Shown: positions 15,499 through 21,343 of the stretch, piece after piece
Layout: each line of letters opens with the position of its first letter
Numbering within the stretch: the first letter of the stretch is position 1
Virus record (IMG/VR): IMGVR_UViG_3300048548_000807
Location: 1 to 21,343 of that record
Reading direction: 5' to 3' (one strand)
DNA: 21,343 nt
From: a virus
Notes under the pieces: model-generated
Database searches by the model: none
Told to the model about the DNA's origin: nothing
The model's input: only the letters and a program-made list of their open reading frames with translations
Translations under genes and position numbers: made by a program

Positions 15499-15761
15499 CT
15501 TACATTTGGACTTCGGGCTGAACTTTTCTTGTTCACCTTATCCATCTCTTCCTTTTCCTTTTTCTTGGCCTCTAATAGTTTTTTGAAATAGAAATTTCTC
15601 CAATGGATTGGCATAAAGTAAACTTCAGACCAAGTAAATCCATTACCATAGTTAACCATTTCCCAAATTTGGTTATGTAGTTGGATGCTATAATTACTCG
15701 GAAGGGTAAAAAAACCCAACCCCAAAGGGTATATCCAACTCCTCCTTCTCTCCTGTAACAT
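15486..15761 (-). CDS. Second frame of a tail assembly chaperone, probably made by frameshift
   Basis: This frame overlaps the last 68 bases of the gp26-like gene. If started at ATG 15761 it gives 91 residues, but the first 17 (with RRRSWIYPLGLG) look like an out-of-frame reading of the other gene, and no ribosome site precedes the ATG. The part after the overlap looks like genuine protein: NQIWEMVNYGNGFTWSEVY, then MPIHWRNFYFKKLLEAKKK and a Lys-rich tail. The seven-T run at 15708-15714 allows a +1 or -2 shift from the upstream frame into this one, giving a fusion of about 323-324 residues. The place between tube and tape measure matches gpE' of P2 and gpT of lambda. Independent translation remains possible. 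Confidence 0.7.
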   Translation of the reverse strand: MLQERRRSWIYPLGLGFFTLPSNYSIQLHNQIWEMVNYGNGFTWSEVYFMPIHWRNFYFKKLLEAKKKEKEEMDKVNKKSSARSPNVRVKK

Positions 15762-16458
15762 CTGAAGTGAATTGAAATTTTAAATCCAAATCAGGGGTGA
15801 ATGCCTGAATAAACTTCCTAAGAGCTCGAGAATCTCTTGCAAGTAAACTATTCTTGACATAATTATTAATATACGCTCTATCGGTATTTCCATCAACTTC
15901 TTGAATCATATACCTTAATCTTGTAGTTACATCCTGTGATACATTATCACCTTTAGTTAATCTATTTAATGCTGCTATTTCAGCATTGATATCTTTTTCA
16001 TCTTTATGTGTTAGTAATCTAAATACTATTTTTTTCTTACCAAGAGGTAATTCAAATTCGTATCTATTATCTATATTTAGATTCTTTTCATCTATTTCTT
16101 TAACTTGAACTTTAGAAAGGTCTATATTTACTTTTTGTAGTTCTCCTGAAGTAGGGTCTGTTACCTCTACTTGATAATCTTTACCATAACCTAGAATACG
16201 AGTTGCTAAAAGGATTGCATTTTTATCACCAATGAATATATCATTGATATCTACACCCTCTCCTACTACTACTGATTCAAATAGTTTGTCAAGTACTACT
16301 CCTTTTCTAATTAAGTTTTGTGAAGCTAGTATATCCTCTTCTTTAGCAGTCATATACTTTATTTCAACAGAACCCTTAGATAATGGATTTGATTCTGGAT
16401 AAAGTTTACCCTTTGATGGAAGGTCTATTACTTCCGTTGGAAAATCGAATTTTGCCAT
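15694..16458 (-). CDS. T4 gp26-like baseplate protein / tail assembly chaperone (254 aa)
   Basis: The start MAKFDFPTEVIDLPSKGKLYP, followed by VEIKYMTAKEEDILASQNLI, RKGVVLDKLFESVVV and ILGYGKDYQVEV, is the pattern of the T4 gp26-type baseplate family (Pfam 'T4 bacteriophage base plate protein'). T4 gp26 is needed to build the central hub and may act as an assembly factor. Here the gene lies between tube and tape measure, the place of the chaperone gpE in P2 or gpG in lambda, and its 3' end carries a seven-T run with a second reading frame over it. A chaperone role for the tape measure is therefore likely. It has its own TATTTATA motif (16484) just after a strong terminator, and no clear Shine-Dalgarno site. 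Confidence 0.8.
   Translation of the reverse strand: MAKFDFPTEVIDLPSKGKLYPESNPLSKGSVEIKYMTAKEEDILASQNLIRKGVVLDKLFESVVVGEGVDINDIFIGDKNAILLATRILGYGKDYQVEVTDPTSGELQKVNIDLSKVQVKEIDEKNLNIDNRYEFELPLGKKKIVFRLLTHKDEKDINAEIAALNRLTKGDNVSQDVTTRLRYMIQEVDGNTDRAYINNYVKNSLLARDSRALRKFIQAFTPDLDLKFQFTSDVTGEKEELDIPFGVGFFYPSE
15708..15714 (-). promoter_or_regulatory. Candidate programmed frameshift site (seven T)
   Basis: Coding strand GGG TTT TTT TAC in the gp26-like frame. The second frame reads GGT TTT TTT ACC, which is +1 (or -2) relative to it. A P-site tRNA-Phe keeps pairing with TTT after either shift. The zero-frame stop follows four codons later. Confidence 0.55.
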
Positions 16459-16483
16459 AACTTTTTATTTTATTTTGTTTGTA

Positions 16484-16491
16484 TATAAATA
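16484..16491 (-). promoter_or_regulatory. Putative late promoter motif TATTTATA
   Basis: Located 25 bases before the gp26-like gene and just downstream of the terminator that follows the tail tube gene. Confidence 0.5.
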
Positions 16492-16513
16492 TATAACTTT
16501 TAAAAAAGTGACA

Positions 16514-16543
16514 CAAAAAAAGGTTCTCACTAAGAGAACCTTC
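16514..16543 (-). terminator. Intrinsic terminator after the tail tube gene
   Basis: On the minus strand a perfect 9-bp stem (AAGGTTCTC / GAGAACCTT, loop of 5) is followed directly by a T-run of seven. It ends the sheath and tube transcript about 30 bases after the tube stop codon. Confidence 0.9.
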
Positions 16544-16571
16544 TTCATCAAAATATATTTCTAGAGTATTA

Positions 16572-17060
16572 TTAGAATTCTAAAATTGCGTAATCATAAG
16601 ATAATGTTAATGTGATTTCGGCTGGGTCATTAGAAGACCAATCTAAATCATTAAACACTGCGTTATTGATAAATGCACCTTTAAGAGTCCATTGTTCAAT
16701 CTTATCACCAACTGGTCCTAATAGGTAACATTGGATATCTTTCTTATAGAAATCTGCGTATCCATCTCTACCTGTTAGAGATTCATGTGATGTTCTCACC
16801 CATTCCATTACAGATTGAGCTCCACTTGGAACGATTGGGTCAAATAATGTAATTTCTACATCTTGCCATTCACCCTTACCTTTAAGTTTTCTTTTAACAT
16901 TAATGTGGTCTAGGGTAATAGTTTCAAATTGAATTGAAGGTCTATTTGCTGTTTTGATAAGATATGAAGGGATACCATCGATTTCCATGATGAATCTATT
17001 CTTCATCTTCGGTTCGAAGTTGGTATAAAACATATCGTTAAATTCTAATACTTCTGCCAT
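16572..17060 (-). CDS. Tail tube protein, T4 gp19-like (162 aa)
   Basis: The protein matches the T4 gp19 tube family in length (T4 gp19 is 163 residues) and pattern. It shows the NRFIMEIDGIPSYLI strand pair, the INVKRKLKGKGEW turn, the DVEITLFDPI strand, and the closing strand pair DPAEITLTLSYDYAILEF. The tube forms stacked hexamer rings inside the sheath and serves as the DNA channel. It has a real Shine-Dalgarno site (AGGAG at 17074-17070, 9 bases before ATG), as does the sheath gene, fitting a highly expressed protein. A strong terminator follows. Confidence 0.92.
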   Translation of the reverse strand: MAEVLEFNDMFYTNFEPKMKNRFIMEIDGIPSYLIKTANRPSIQFETITLDHINVKRKLKGKGEWQDVEITLFDPIVPSGAQSVMEWVRTSHESLTGRDGYADFYKKDIQCYLLGPVGDKIEQWTLKGAFINNAVFNDLDWSSNDPAEITLTLSYDYAILEF

Positions 17061-17069
17061 TTTGTTTTT

Positions 17070-17090
17070 CTCCTATTATACTAATAAATA
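17070..17090 (-). promoter_or_regulatory. Late motif variant plus Shine-Dalgarno for the tail tube gene
   Basis: TATTTATT (17090-17083) differs from the other late motifs in its last base. AGGAG (17074-17070) lies 9 bases before the tube ATG, the same spacing as in the sheath gene. Confidence 0.5.
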
Positions 17091-17115
17091 TATAGTTTTT
17101 TTATTTTTAATTTAA

Positions 17116-19446
17116 TTATGCCGTAAATGATGCCCCAGTTGGTAAGATATTGAAATCTAACACGATGAATTCAGCAGTTTTTGTTGGTTGTAAGAAAATC
17201 TGTCCAGCCAATATATTTCTGTCGATTACATCTGGTGTGTTGTTACTTTCGTCCATCACCACTCTAAAGGCAAATAATCCTTGTCTTTGTTGTATTCCTT
17301 CTAAATAAGGATTCACAGTATTTAAGAACTTACCTCTTGTTTGAGAAGTGTTTTGTTCAAATACTAAGTATCTTGAAGTAGAAGCAATAAATTTCTTAAC
17401 TTTAATCATTAATCTTCTTACATTGATTCTATCAAGTGCAGATGATTTATCTTGAAGAGTTTTTTGTCCAAATGCTACGATACCTTCTCCAGGGAACTGA
17501 GCGATTGGATTAATTTTTCCTTCATATAATTCATCTCTTTCAGCGTGTGTTAATCTGTTTAGTACAGATATAGCACCTACTATACCACCTCTGTTTAACC
17601 CAGCTGGTGCAAACCATTCAGCAGCAACTGCATCGTTAGAAGCGTATATTCCAGGCATCAATACTGATGGTGGAACTGAAATTAACTTGTTAGTTCTTGA
17701 ATCAATTGTTTTAACCCATGGGTAGTATGTACCTACATAGTTAGAATCAACTGATATACCTTGTTCGATTGCTTGTGATATTGTATCACCAGCACCTACT
17801 ACATCACCAATAAAGAACGCATCTTCTCTAGCCTCTACCATATCAGTTACTTTATCAAATACATAAGAGTGATGTCTACGAACAATACCAGGTACAGATA
17901 CTAAGTTAATATCAAAGTCATCTGGATTAGATACTGAGTTAATTCCTTTAACATATCCAACTGAACCACTTGATGTAGAAGTTGATAAGTTAAATCCTTG
18001 TGAGTTACCACTTGATATAGAAGTTCCTAAATCGATAGATATTGTTGGATTACATCCATCAAATCCACCTTGGAAACCTACTGTAAATTGTCTTTTGTTT
18101 ATATCAGCTGATAGTGAACCTGTAAGTTCATATGAGAACGCTTTAGTTCCACCAACTATTGATACAGTTCCATCAAATGCGAATACAGTATTTCCACCTT
18201 GTGTTGCGGATGCTGGTAAAGGAGCTAAATAATTATTGTTGTCTATCTTAACTTGTGTTGTTTCTAAATCGATACCACTAAATGATACAGCTTTTGAAGA
18301 ATTGTTAGAATCAGAACCAGTATTAAATAATACAGATGGTATAGATGATTCACCAAATCCATGAGAACCTTCATTACCAACTAAAACTGGATTGTAATAC
18401 TTATCGTGTCCAAATGGTCCAGCAACTACTGGAAAACTACCTTCTGTAACACATTCTACTCTTACGAATTTAGAACGGTTAGCGTAATCACCATTTTCTG
18501 TTTGTTTTCCATTAGCATCAATTGATAGGTTTCTATCACCAATTACTTTTTTAATGTAATTAGGAGATGCTGGGTCTAAGTTTAAGTTATTAAATGTTTC
18601 TAATACTGTTTTTCTTTTATCAGTATCATCACCTTTTCTAATCATTAATGAGAAAGTAGCGTAATCGGTTGCGTTTGATGAACCTGCTGCTTTTACATTA
18701 AATATAGATACTTTGTACTCACCATTATAGATAGTACCATCTCCAAGAGAATGTATTTTGAAAAGATTATGTCTTTCACCAGATACTAACTGAGATTGTA
18801 TCCAAGGAGTGGATGCGTGTTGTACATCTGTTGAAAAGTCTTGATCTGATAATGAGATAAGAGATATTAGTTCTTGTCCATTTGTGATAGCATCAGCAGA
18901 TGCTTTTTCAAAATAGTTATAAACATATCCATCTTTACTTCCTCGTGGATTAACACCAAAAACATCACCTATATCATTTCCATCTGATGGATTGATAGAA
19001 GCGGATATTCCAGATTCTCCTACAAGTGTTATCTCAAAGTTAGATGCCGATACTGATGCACCTATTGTTGATCCTGCTAGTGTTCCACTACCATTATGTG
19101 TTTCAAAAATAGTTCCTACTATTTTTGTTCCAGAAACAGAACCACTACTTACTATTCCTATTGGTTTTGTTTGTGTATAACCACCAGTATGACCCACACG
19201 AACAATAGTTACTGTTCCTGCTTCTCTTAGGTAGTTTTGTACGGTATATCCTGTATAGTAAGAACCATCAGGTGTACCGAATATTTCTTCGAATTCGGAT
19301 TGTGTATTTACTACGGTTGGTAAGAATGCTGGGCCCTTTTTAAAAGGTCCTATTACAGCTGCTCCTATCTCACCGATTCCTTGGGATAAGAAAGAAAGGT
19401 CATTCTCTCTCGTAAATACTCCAGGTGATACAATTTTTTCTGCCAT
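17116..19446 (-). CDS. Contractile tail sheath protein, T4 gp18-like (776 aa)
   Basis: The N-terminus (KIVSPGVFTRENDLSFL, then GAAVIGPFKKGPAFLPT and YTVQNYLREAGTVTIVRVG) is the conserved start of T4-type sheath proteins. The C-terminal 250 residues carry the matching core: RGGIVGAISVLNRLTHAE, then YEGKINPIAQFPGEGIV, the Arg-rich INVRRLMIKVKKFI helix, and the closing LQPTKTAEFIVLDFNI strand. Between them lie about 400 residues of Ser/Gly/Thr-rich, strand-rich sequence, likely surface-exposed insertion domains. At 776 residues it is longer than T4 gp18 (659). The start is fixed by AAGGAG 9 bases upstream. The sheath wraps the tube and contracts to drive it through the cell envelope. Confidence 0.93.
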   Translation of the reverse strand: MAEKIVSPGVFTRENDLSFLSQGIGEIGAAVIGPFKKGPAFLPTVVNTQSEFEEIFGTPDGSYYTGYTVQNYLREAGTVTIVRVGHTGGYTQTKPIGIVSSGSVSGTKIVGTIFETHNGSGTLAGSTIGASVSASNFEITLVGESGISASINPSDGNDIGDVFGVNPRGSKDGYVYNYFEKASADAITNGQELISLISLSDQDFSTDVQHASTPWIQSQLVSGERHNLFKIHSLGDGTIYNGEYKVSIFNVKAAGSSNATDYATFSLMIRKGDDTDKRKTVLETFNNLNLDPASPNYIKKVIGDRNLSIDANGKQTENGDYANRSKFVRVECVTEGSFPVVAGPFGHDKYYNPVLVGNEGSHGFGESSIPSVLFNTGSDSNNSSKAVSFSGIDLETTQVKIDNNNYLAPLPASATQGGNTVFAFDGTVSIVGGTKAFSYELTGSLSADINKRQFTVGFQGGFDGCNPTISIDLGTSISSGNSQGFNLSTSTSSGSVGYVKGINSVSNPDDFDINLVSVPGIVRRHHSYVFDKVTDMVEAREDAFFIGDVVGAGDTISQAIEQGISVDSNYVGTYYPWVKTIDSRTNKLISVPPSVLMPGIYASNDAVAAEWFAPAGLNRGGIVGAISVLNRLTHAERDELYEGKINPIAQFPGEGIVAFGQKTLQDKSSALDRINVRRLMIKVKKFIASTSRYLVFEQNTSQTRGKFLNTVNPYLEGIQQRQGLFAFRVVMDESNNTPDVIDRNILAGQIFLQPTKTAEFIVLDFNILPTGASFTA

Positions 19447-19455
19447 TTTATTTTA

Positions 19456-19461
19456 CTCCTT
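19456..19461 (-). promoter_or_regulatory. Strong Shine-Dalgarno site of the sheath gene
   Basis: AAGGAG ends 9 bases before the sheath ATG. It is the best ribosome site in the window and decides the start codon. Confidence 0.75.
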
Positions 19462-19497
19462 GTTATATTGTGTTGAATAATAATACTCTACTATAAG

Positions 19498-19505
19498 TAT
19501 AAATA
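19498..19505 (-). promoter_or_regulatory. Putative late promoter motif TATTTATA
   Basis: Located 51 bases upstream of the sheath start, giving the longest leader among the motif-bearing genes. Confidence 0.5.
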
Positions 19506-19524
19506 ACTTTTCCTAAAATATAAT

Positions 19525-19824
19525 TTATATCTCAGGTTGTTCTAAAACTTCTTCTTTTTGTTCTGAAGGAGTGAAAACATTGGTATTTGGGTCGTAATTT
19601 CCATCACCATACTTTTCATTTAATCCTTTAAACATATCTTGTTCTTTTTGAACTAATGTAGAATGTTGATTATGTAAATCTTGTTCTACTACTTCGATTT
19701 CTTCAATTCTTCTTTTCTTTTCGATTTGAAGTTGTCCTAACTGTGTAAACAGATTTGCAACATTTTGTCTTAATTCTGTTATTTGTTGTGTTTCTTCTTC
19801 TGTAAACTTAATTGCTTTCGCCAT
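19525..19824 (-). CDS. Coiled-coil protein upstream of the sheath gene (99 aa)
   Basis: Residues about 8-68 form one long charged helix (EEETQQITELRQNVANLF, then LQIEKKRRIEEIEVVEQDL), very likely a coiled coil. A loop with EKYGDGNYDPNTNVF (70-84) and an acidic tail follow. I do not recognise a named family. The place directly before the sheath gene and the separate TATTTATA motif suggest a late protein, perhaps an assembly factor. There is no signal peptide and no membrane segment. Confidence 0.8.
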   Translation of the reverse strand: MAKAIKFTEEETQQITELRQNVANLFTQLGQLQIEKKRRIEEIEVVEQDLHNQHSTLVQKEQDMFKGLNEKYGDGNYDPNTNVFTPSEQKEEVLEQPEI

Positions 19825-19860
19825 TTTTTTTAATTTAAATTATAATTGTTCCTTAATATA

Positions 19861-19868
19861 TATAAATA
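19861..19868 (-). promoter_or_regulatory. Putative late promoter motif TATTTATA
   Basis: Located 36 bases upstream of the coiled-coil gene, within a longer TATATATTTATATATA alternation. Confidence 0.45.
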
Positions 19869-19899
19869 TATAGAATTTTCCCAAACGATAAAAAATTTA

Positions 19900-21240
19900 C
19901 TAACTAACTGTAAAAGTAAGTGTACTACTATAATTACTTAATAATCCATTTGAGTTATATTGTCTTACTCTTGCATATCTTGTTCCAGTACCTATATCAA
20001 ATGTTCCACTATCAGTAGTCATTACCATAGTAGCCTCAGACCATTGAGTTTGGTTTATTTCAAGACTACTAAATCCACTATCAGTTGCAACTTGTACATC
20101 ATAAACATTAGTTGAAGTATCATTTCTTGTCCAAGCTAATGTTAATGTTCCATTTGTCCATGTAGGTGTATCAGGTGCAGCACCTGCAGTTTCATCTGAA
20201 TGTGAATTTCCACCTTTGTTGTGAGTTATGTACCCATTAACTAAATATGTATCATTTGTTTCAACATCAATTGAAACTATTTCAGATGTTTTAGTTATAA
20301 CATCAATTGAAGCGATATCAACCTCAGTAATAACTCCATCTATTTCTCTAATTAGTTTATCATCTGTTGCTATGTTAAACATTTCTAAAAATCTATAATT
20401 TCCATCAGATGCATCTTTTACTAACATTGGATGTTCACCAGTTGCAGTTACTTGACCACCATTAATATCATAATGTCTATTAGAGAATGAGTAAATTAAA
20501 CTTGTAACAGTAACATCTTGTGGTGTTGTAGATAAAGTATCAACCGACCAATTTAAAAATTGTGATTCATCTTCACCTAATGTGTTTATTGCAAATCCTC
20601 TTAATACATCTCCTTCTTCTAAATCACCAACTTCTATAATAGTTCCATCAGCTAAAGTTACTTCAGAATCTATTGTTAAACATAAAGATGTTGAGTTACC
20701 ATCATAAGAATCTACCGAATGAACTGTTTTATTTATAGCAGTATTATAATTTGTTGCATGGTCGTTAAATCCATCAGCAAATGTTACTGATAATGTATGT
20801 GATTGTGCACCTAAAAGTGAAGCTTGTGAACTTGCACCTTGTGGATTCATAGCACCAACTGTAATAACTGCTGTATAATCTTGATTGGCTGCAATACTTA
20901 AATATCCTGCAGTATCTCCTGCAGAATTAAATGTTGGTGAAACTGCCCAAGTAAAGTTTTGATATCTATCTCTTATTGATGTTCCTGAAGTAGGACTTGT
21001 GATTTCACCTCCTGCTCCTCCAAATCCAAGTGTGTAAGTTTCGTTTGTAGCTTCTACTGCATATGTAAATCCACTAATTGAACCAATAGAATCAATACCG
21101 AAATCAGAAAATTTTATATTATCTCCCGCACTAAGACCTCCACCACAAATGGTATTGAATGATACATTTGCATCTTTTGTATTACCAGTTGCTCCTGCTA
21201 AATTATTTAAACTGAGTGTTTCTCCTGCTGAAATTGCCAT
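19900..21240 (-). CDS. Virion-type protein with internal Hint (intein-like) domain and FN3-like end (446 aa)
   Basis: Three parts are visible. Residues 1-186 are Gly/Ser/Thr-rich and strand-rich (GETLSLNNLAGATG, GGLSAGDNIKFSDFG, then a region ending in DGNSTSL). Residues 187-341 are a Hint domain: C187 opens block A (CLTIDSEVTLADGTIIEV), TGEHPMLV with T267 and H270 is block B, and the end is TYLVNGYITHN with H340-N341. Residues about 355-446 look like a fibronectin type III domain (PDTPTWTNGTLTLAW, then ARVRQYNSNGLLSNYS). No homing endonuclease is present. The residue after N341 is Lys, so normal splicing is unlikely but cleavage at either end is possible. A TATTTATA motif at 21261 and AGGA 10 bases before the ATG support late expression. 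The position in the tail cluster suggests a surface or fibre protein. Confidence 0.85.
   Translation of the reverse strand: MAISAGETLSLNNLAGATGNTKDANVSFNTICGGGLSAGDNIKFSDFGIDSIGSISGFTYAVEATNETYTLGFGGAGGEITSPTSGTSIRDRYQNFTWAVSPTFNSAGDTAGYLSIAANQDYTAVITVGAMNPQGASSQASLLGAQSHTLSVTFADGFNDHATNYNTAINKTVHSVDSYDGNSTSLCLTIDSEVTLADGTIIEVGDLEEGDVLRGFAINTLGEDESQFLNWSVDTLSTTPQDVTVTSLIYSFSNRHYDINGGQVTATGEHPMLVKDASDGNYRFLEMFNIATDDKLIREIDGVITEVDIASIDVITKTSEIVSIDVETNDTYLVNGYITHNKGGNSHSDETAGAAPDTPTWTNGTLTLAWTRNDTSTNVYDVQVATDSGFSSLEINQTQWSEATMVMTTDSGTFDIGTGTRYARVRQYNSNGLLSNYSSTLTFTVS
20218..20682 (-). other. Hint (intein-like) domain inside the 446-aa protein
   Basis: It encodes residues 187-341: block A with C187, block B TxxH (T267, H270), block G with H340-N341. 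At 155 residues it is a mini-intein-sized unit. The +1 residue is Lys rather than Cys, Ser or Thr, as in bacterial intein-like domains that cleave rather than splice. Confidence 0.75.
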
Positions 21241-21252
21241 ATATACTATTTC

Positions 21253-21343
21253 CTATATATTATAAATATTGAGTAATTTGTTTACCCACTCATCTTTATT
21301 AGTATAATTATCAATCATAAATTGCTTTAATGATTTGAACCAT
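21253..21343 (-). CDS. C-terminal end of an unknown gene (enters from the right edge)
   Basis: An open frame enters at 21342 and ends with TAG at 21255-21253, giving the last 29 residues (WFKSLKQFMIDNY, then KDEWVNKLLNIYNI). Its composition is like that of the neighbouring genes, and its stop lies 12 bases before the Hint-protein ATG, as expected for a tail or neck gene. It is too short for identification. Confidence 0.5.
   Translation of the reverse strand, partial: WFKSLKQFMIDNYTNKDEWVNKLLNIYNI
21261..21268 (-). promoter_or_regulatory. Putative late promoter motif TATTTATA
   Basis: Located 20 bases upstream of the Hint-protein start, inside the last codons of the preceding gene. AGGA (21254-21251) lies between it and the ATG. 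Confidence 0.45.

Noticed and set aside
19900-21240. Full self-splicing intein in the 446-aa protein
   Set aside because: The residue after the terminal Asn is Lys, which cannot act as the +1 nucleophile, and the flanking parts do not clearly form one interrupted domain.
1-21343. tRNA genes, CRISPR arrays, insertion sequences, attachment sites
   Set aside because: I saw no cloverleaf-like segments, no regularly spaced repeats, no transposase and no integrase or att-like duplication; the only clear direct repeat is the 29-bp promoter unit.

Overview
This strongly AT-rich window is a stretch of a contractile-tailed (myovirus) phage genome. Every gene I can support is on the minus strand, so transcription runs from high to low coordinates. 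The sheath, tube and baseplate proteins have T4-like character and the accessory genes are of the kind found in marine phages. The host cannot be fixed from this window. Three host-type promoters fit both a sigma70 consensus and the Bacteroidetes TTG/TAnnTTT pattern. Some late genes carry real Shine-Dalgarno sites, while the presumed early genes do not.

Tail region, about 21.3 to 7.5 kb in transcription order: the 3' end of an unknown gene; a 446-aa protein with a Hint (intein-like) domain and a C-terminal FN3-like domain; a 99-aa coiled-coil protein; tail sheath; tail tube; a T4 gp26-like protein; an overlapping +1/-2 frame that looks like the second half of a frameshifted tail assembly chaperone; a 67-aa protein; the tape measure; a 655-aa baseplate or tube-junction protein; a small LysM protein; an 844-aa hub-like protein; and a 128-aa protein. 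The order sheath, tube, frameshifted chaperone, tape measure, one gene, LysM protein, hub is that of phage P2 (FI, FII, E/E', T, U, X, D), although the sheath, tube and gp26-like proteins look T4-like.

Accessory region, about 7.5 to 3.4 kb: a phytanoyl-CoA dioxygenase-like protein; three small or medium proteins, one with an LPD29-like domain; a 45-aa acidic protein; a very compact, divergent family A DNA polymerase; and a PAPS-type sulfotransferase. Three promoters of the form TTG-N20-TATATT serve this island. Two of them carry an identical 17-bp palindrome that looks like an operator.

From 3.4 kb to the left end: a predicted lipoprotein of the DNA/RNA non-specific endonuclease family; an 809-aa unrecognised protein; and the start of another gene that runs off the window.

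A second signal, TATTTATA on the coding strand, lies 6 to 50 bases upstream of nine genes, mostly virion genes plus the nuclease and the 809-aa gene. It is a good candidate for the phage's late promoter. At two places it sits just after an intrinsic terminator. The likely picture is a late tail transcription programme interrupted by an early or middle island with host-type promoters.
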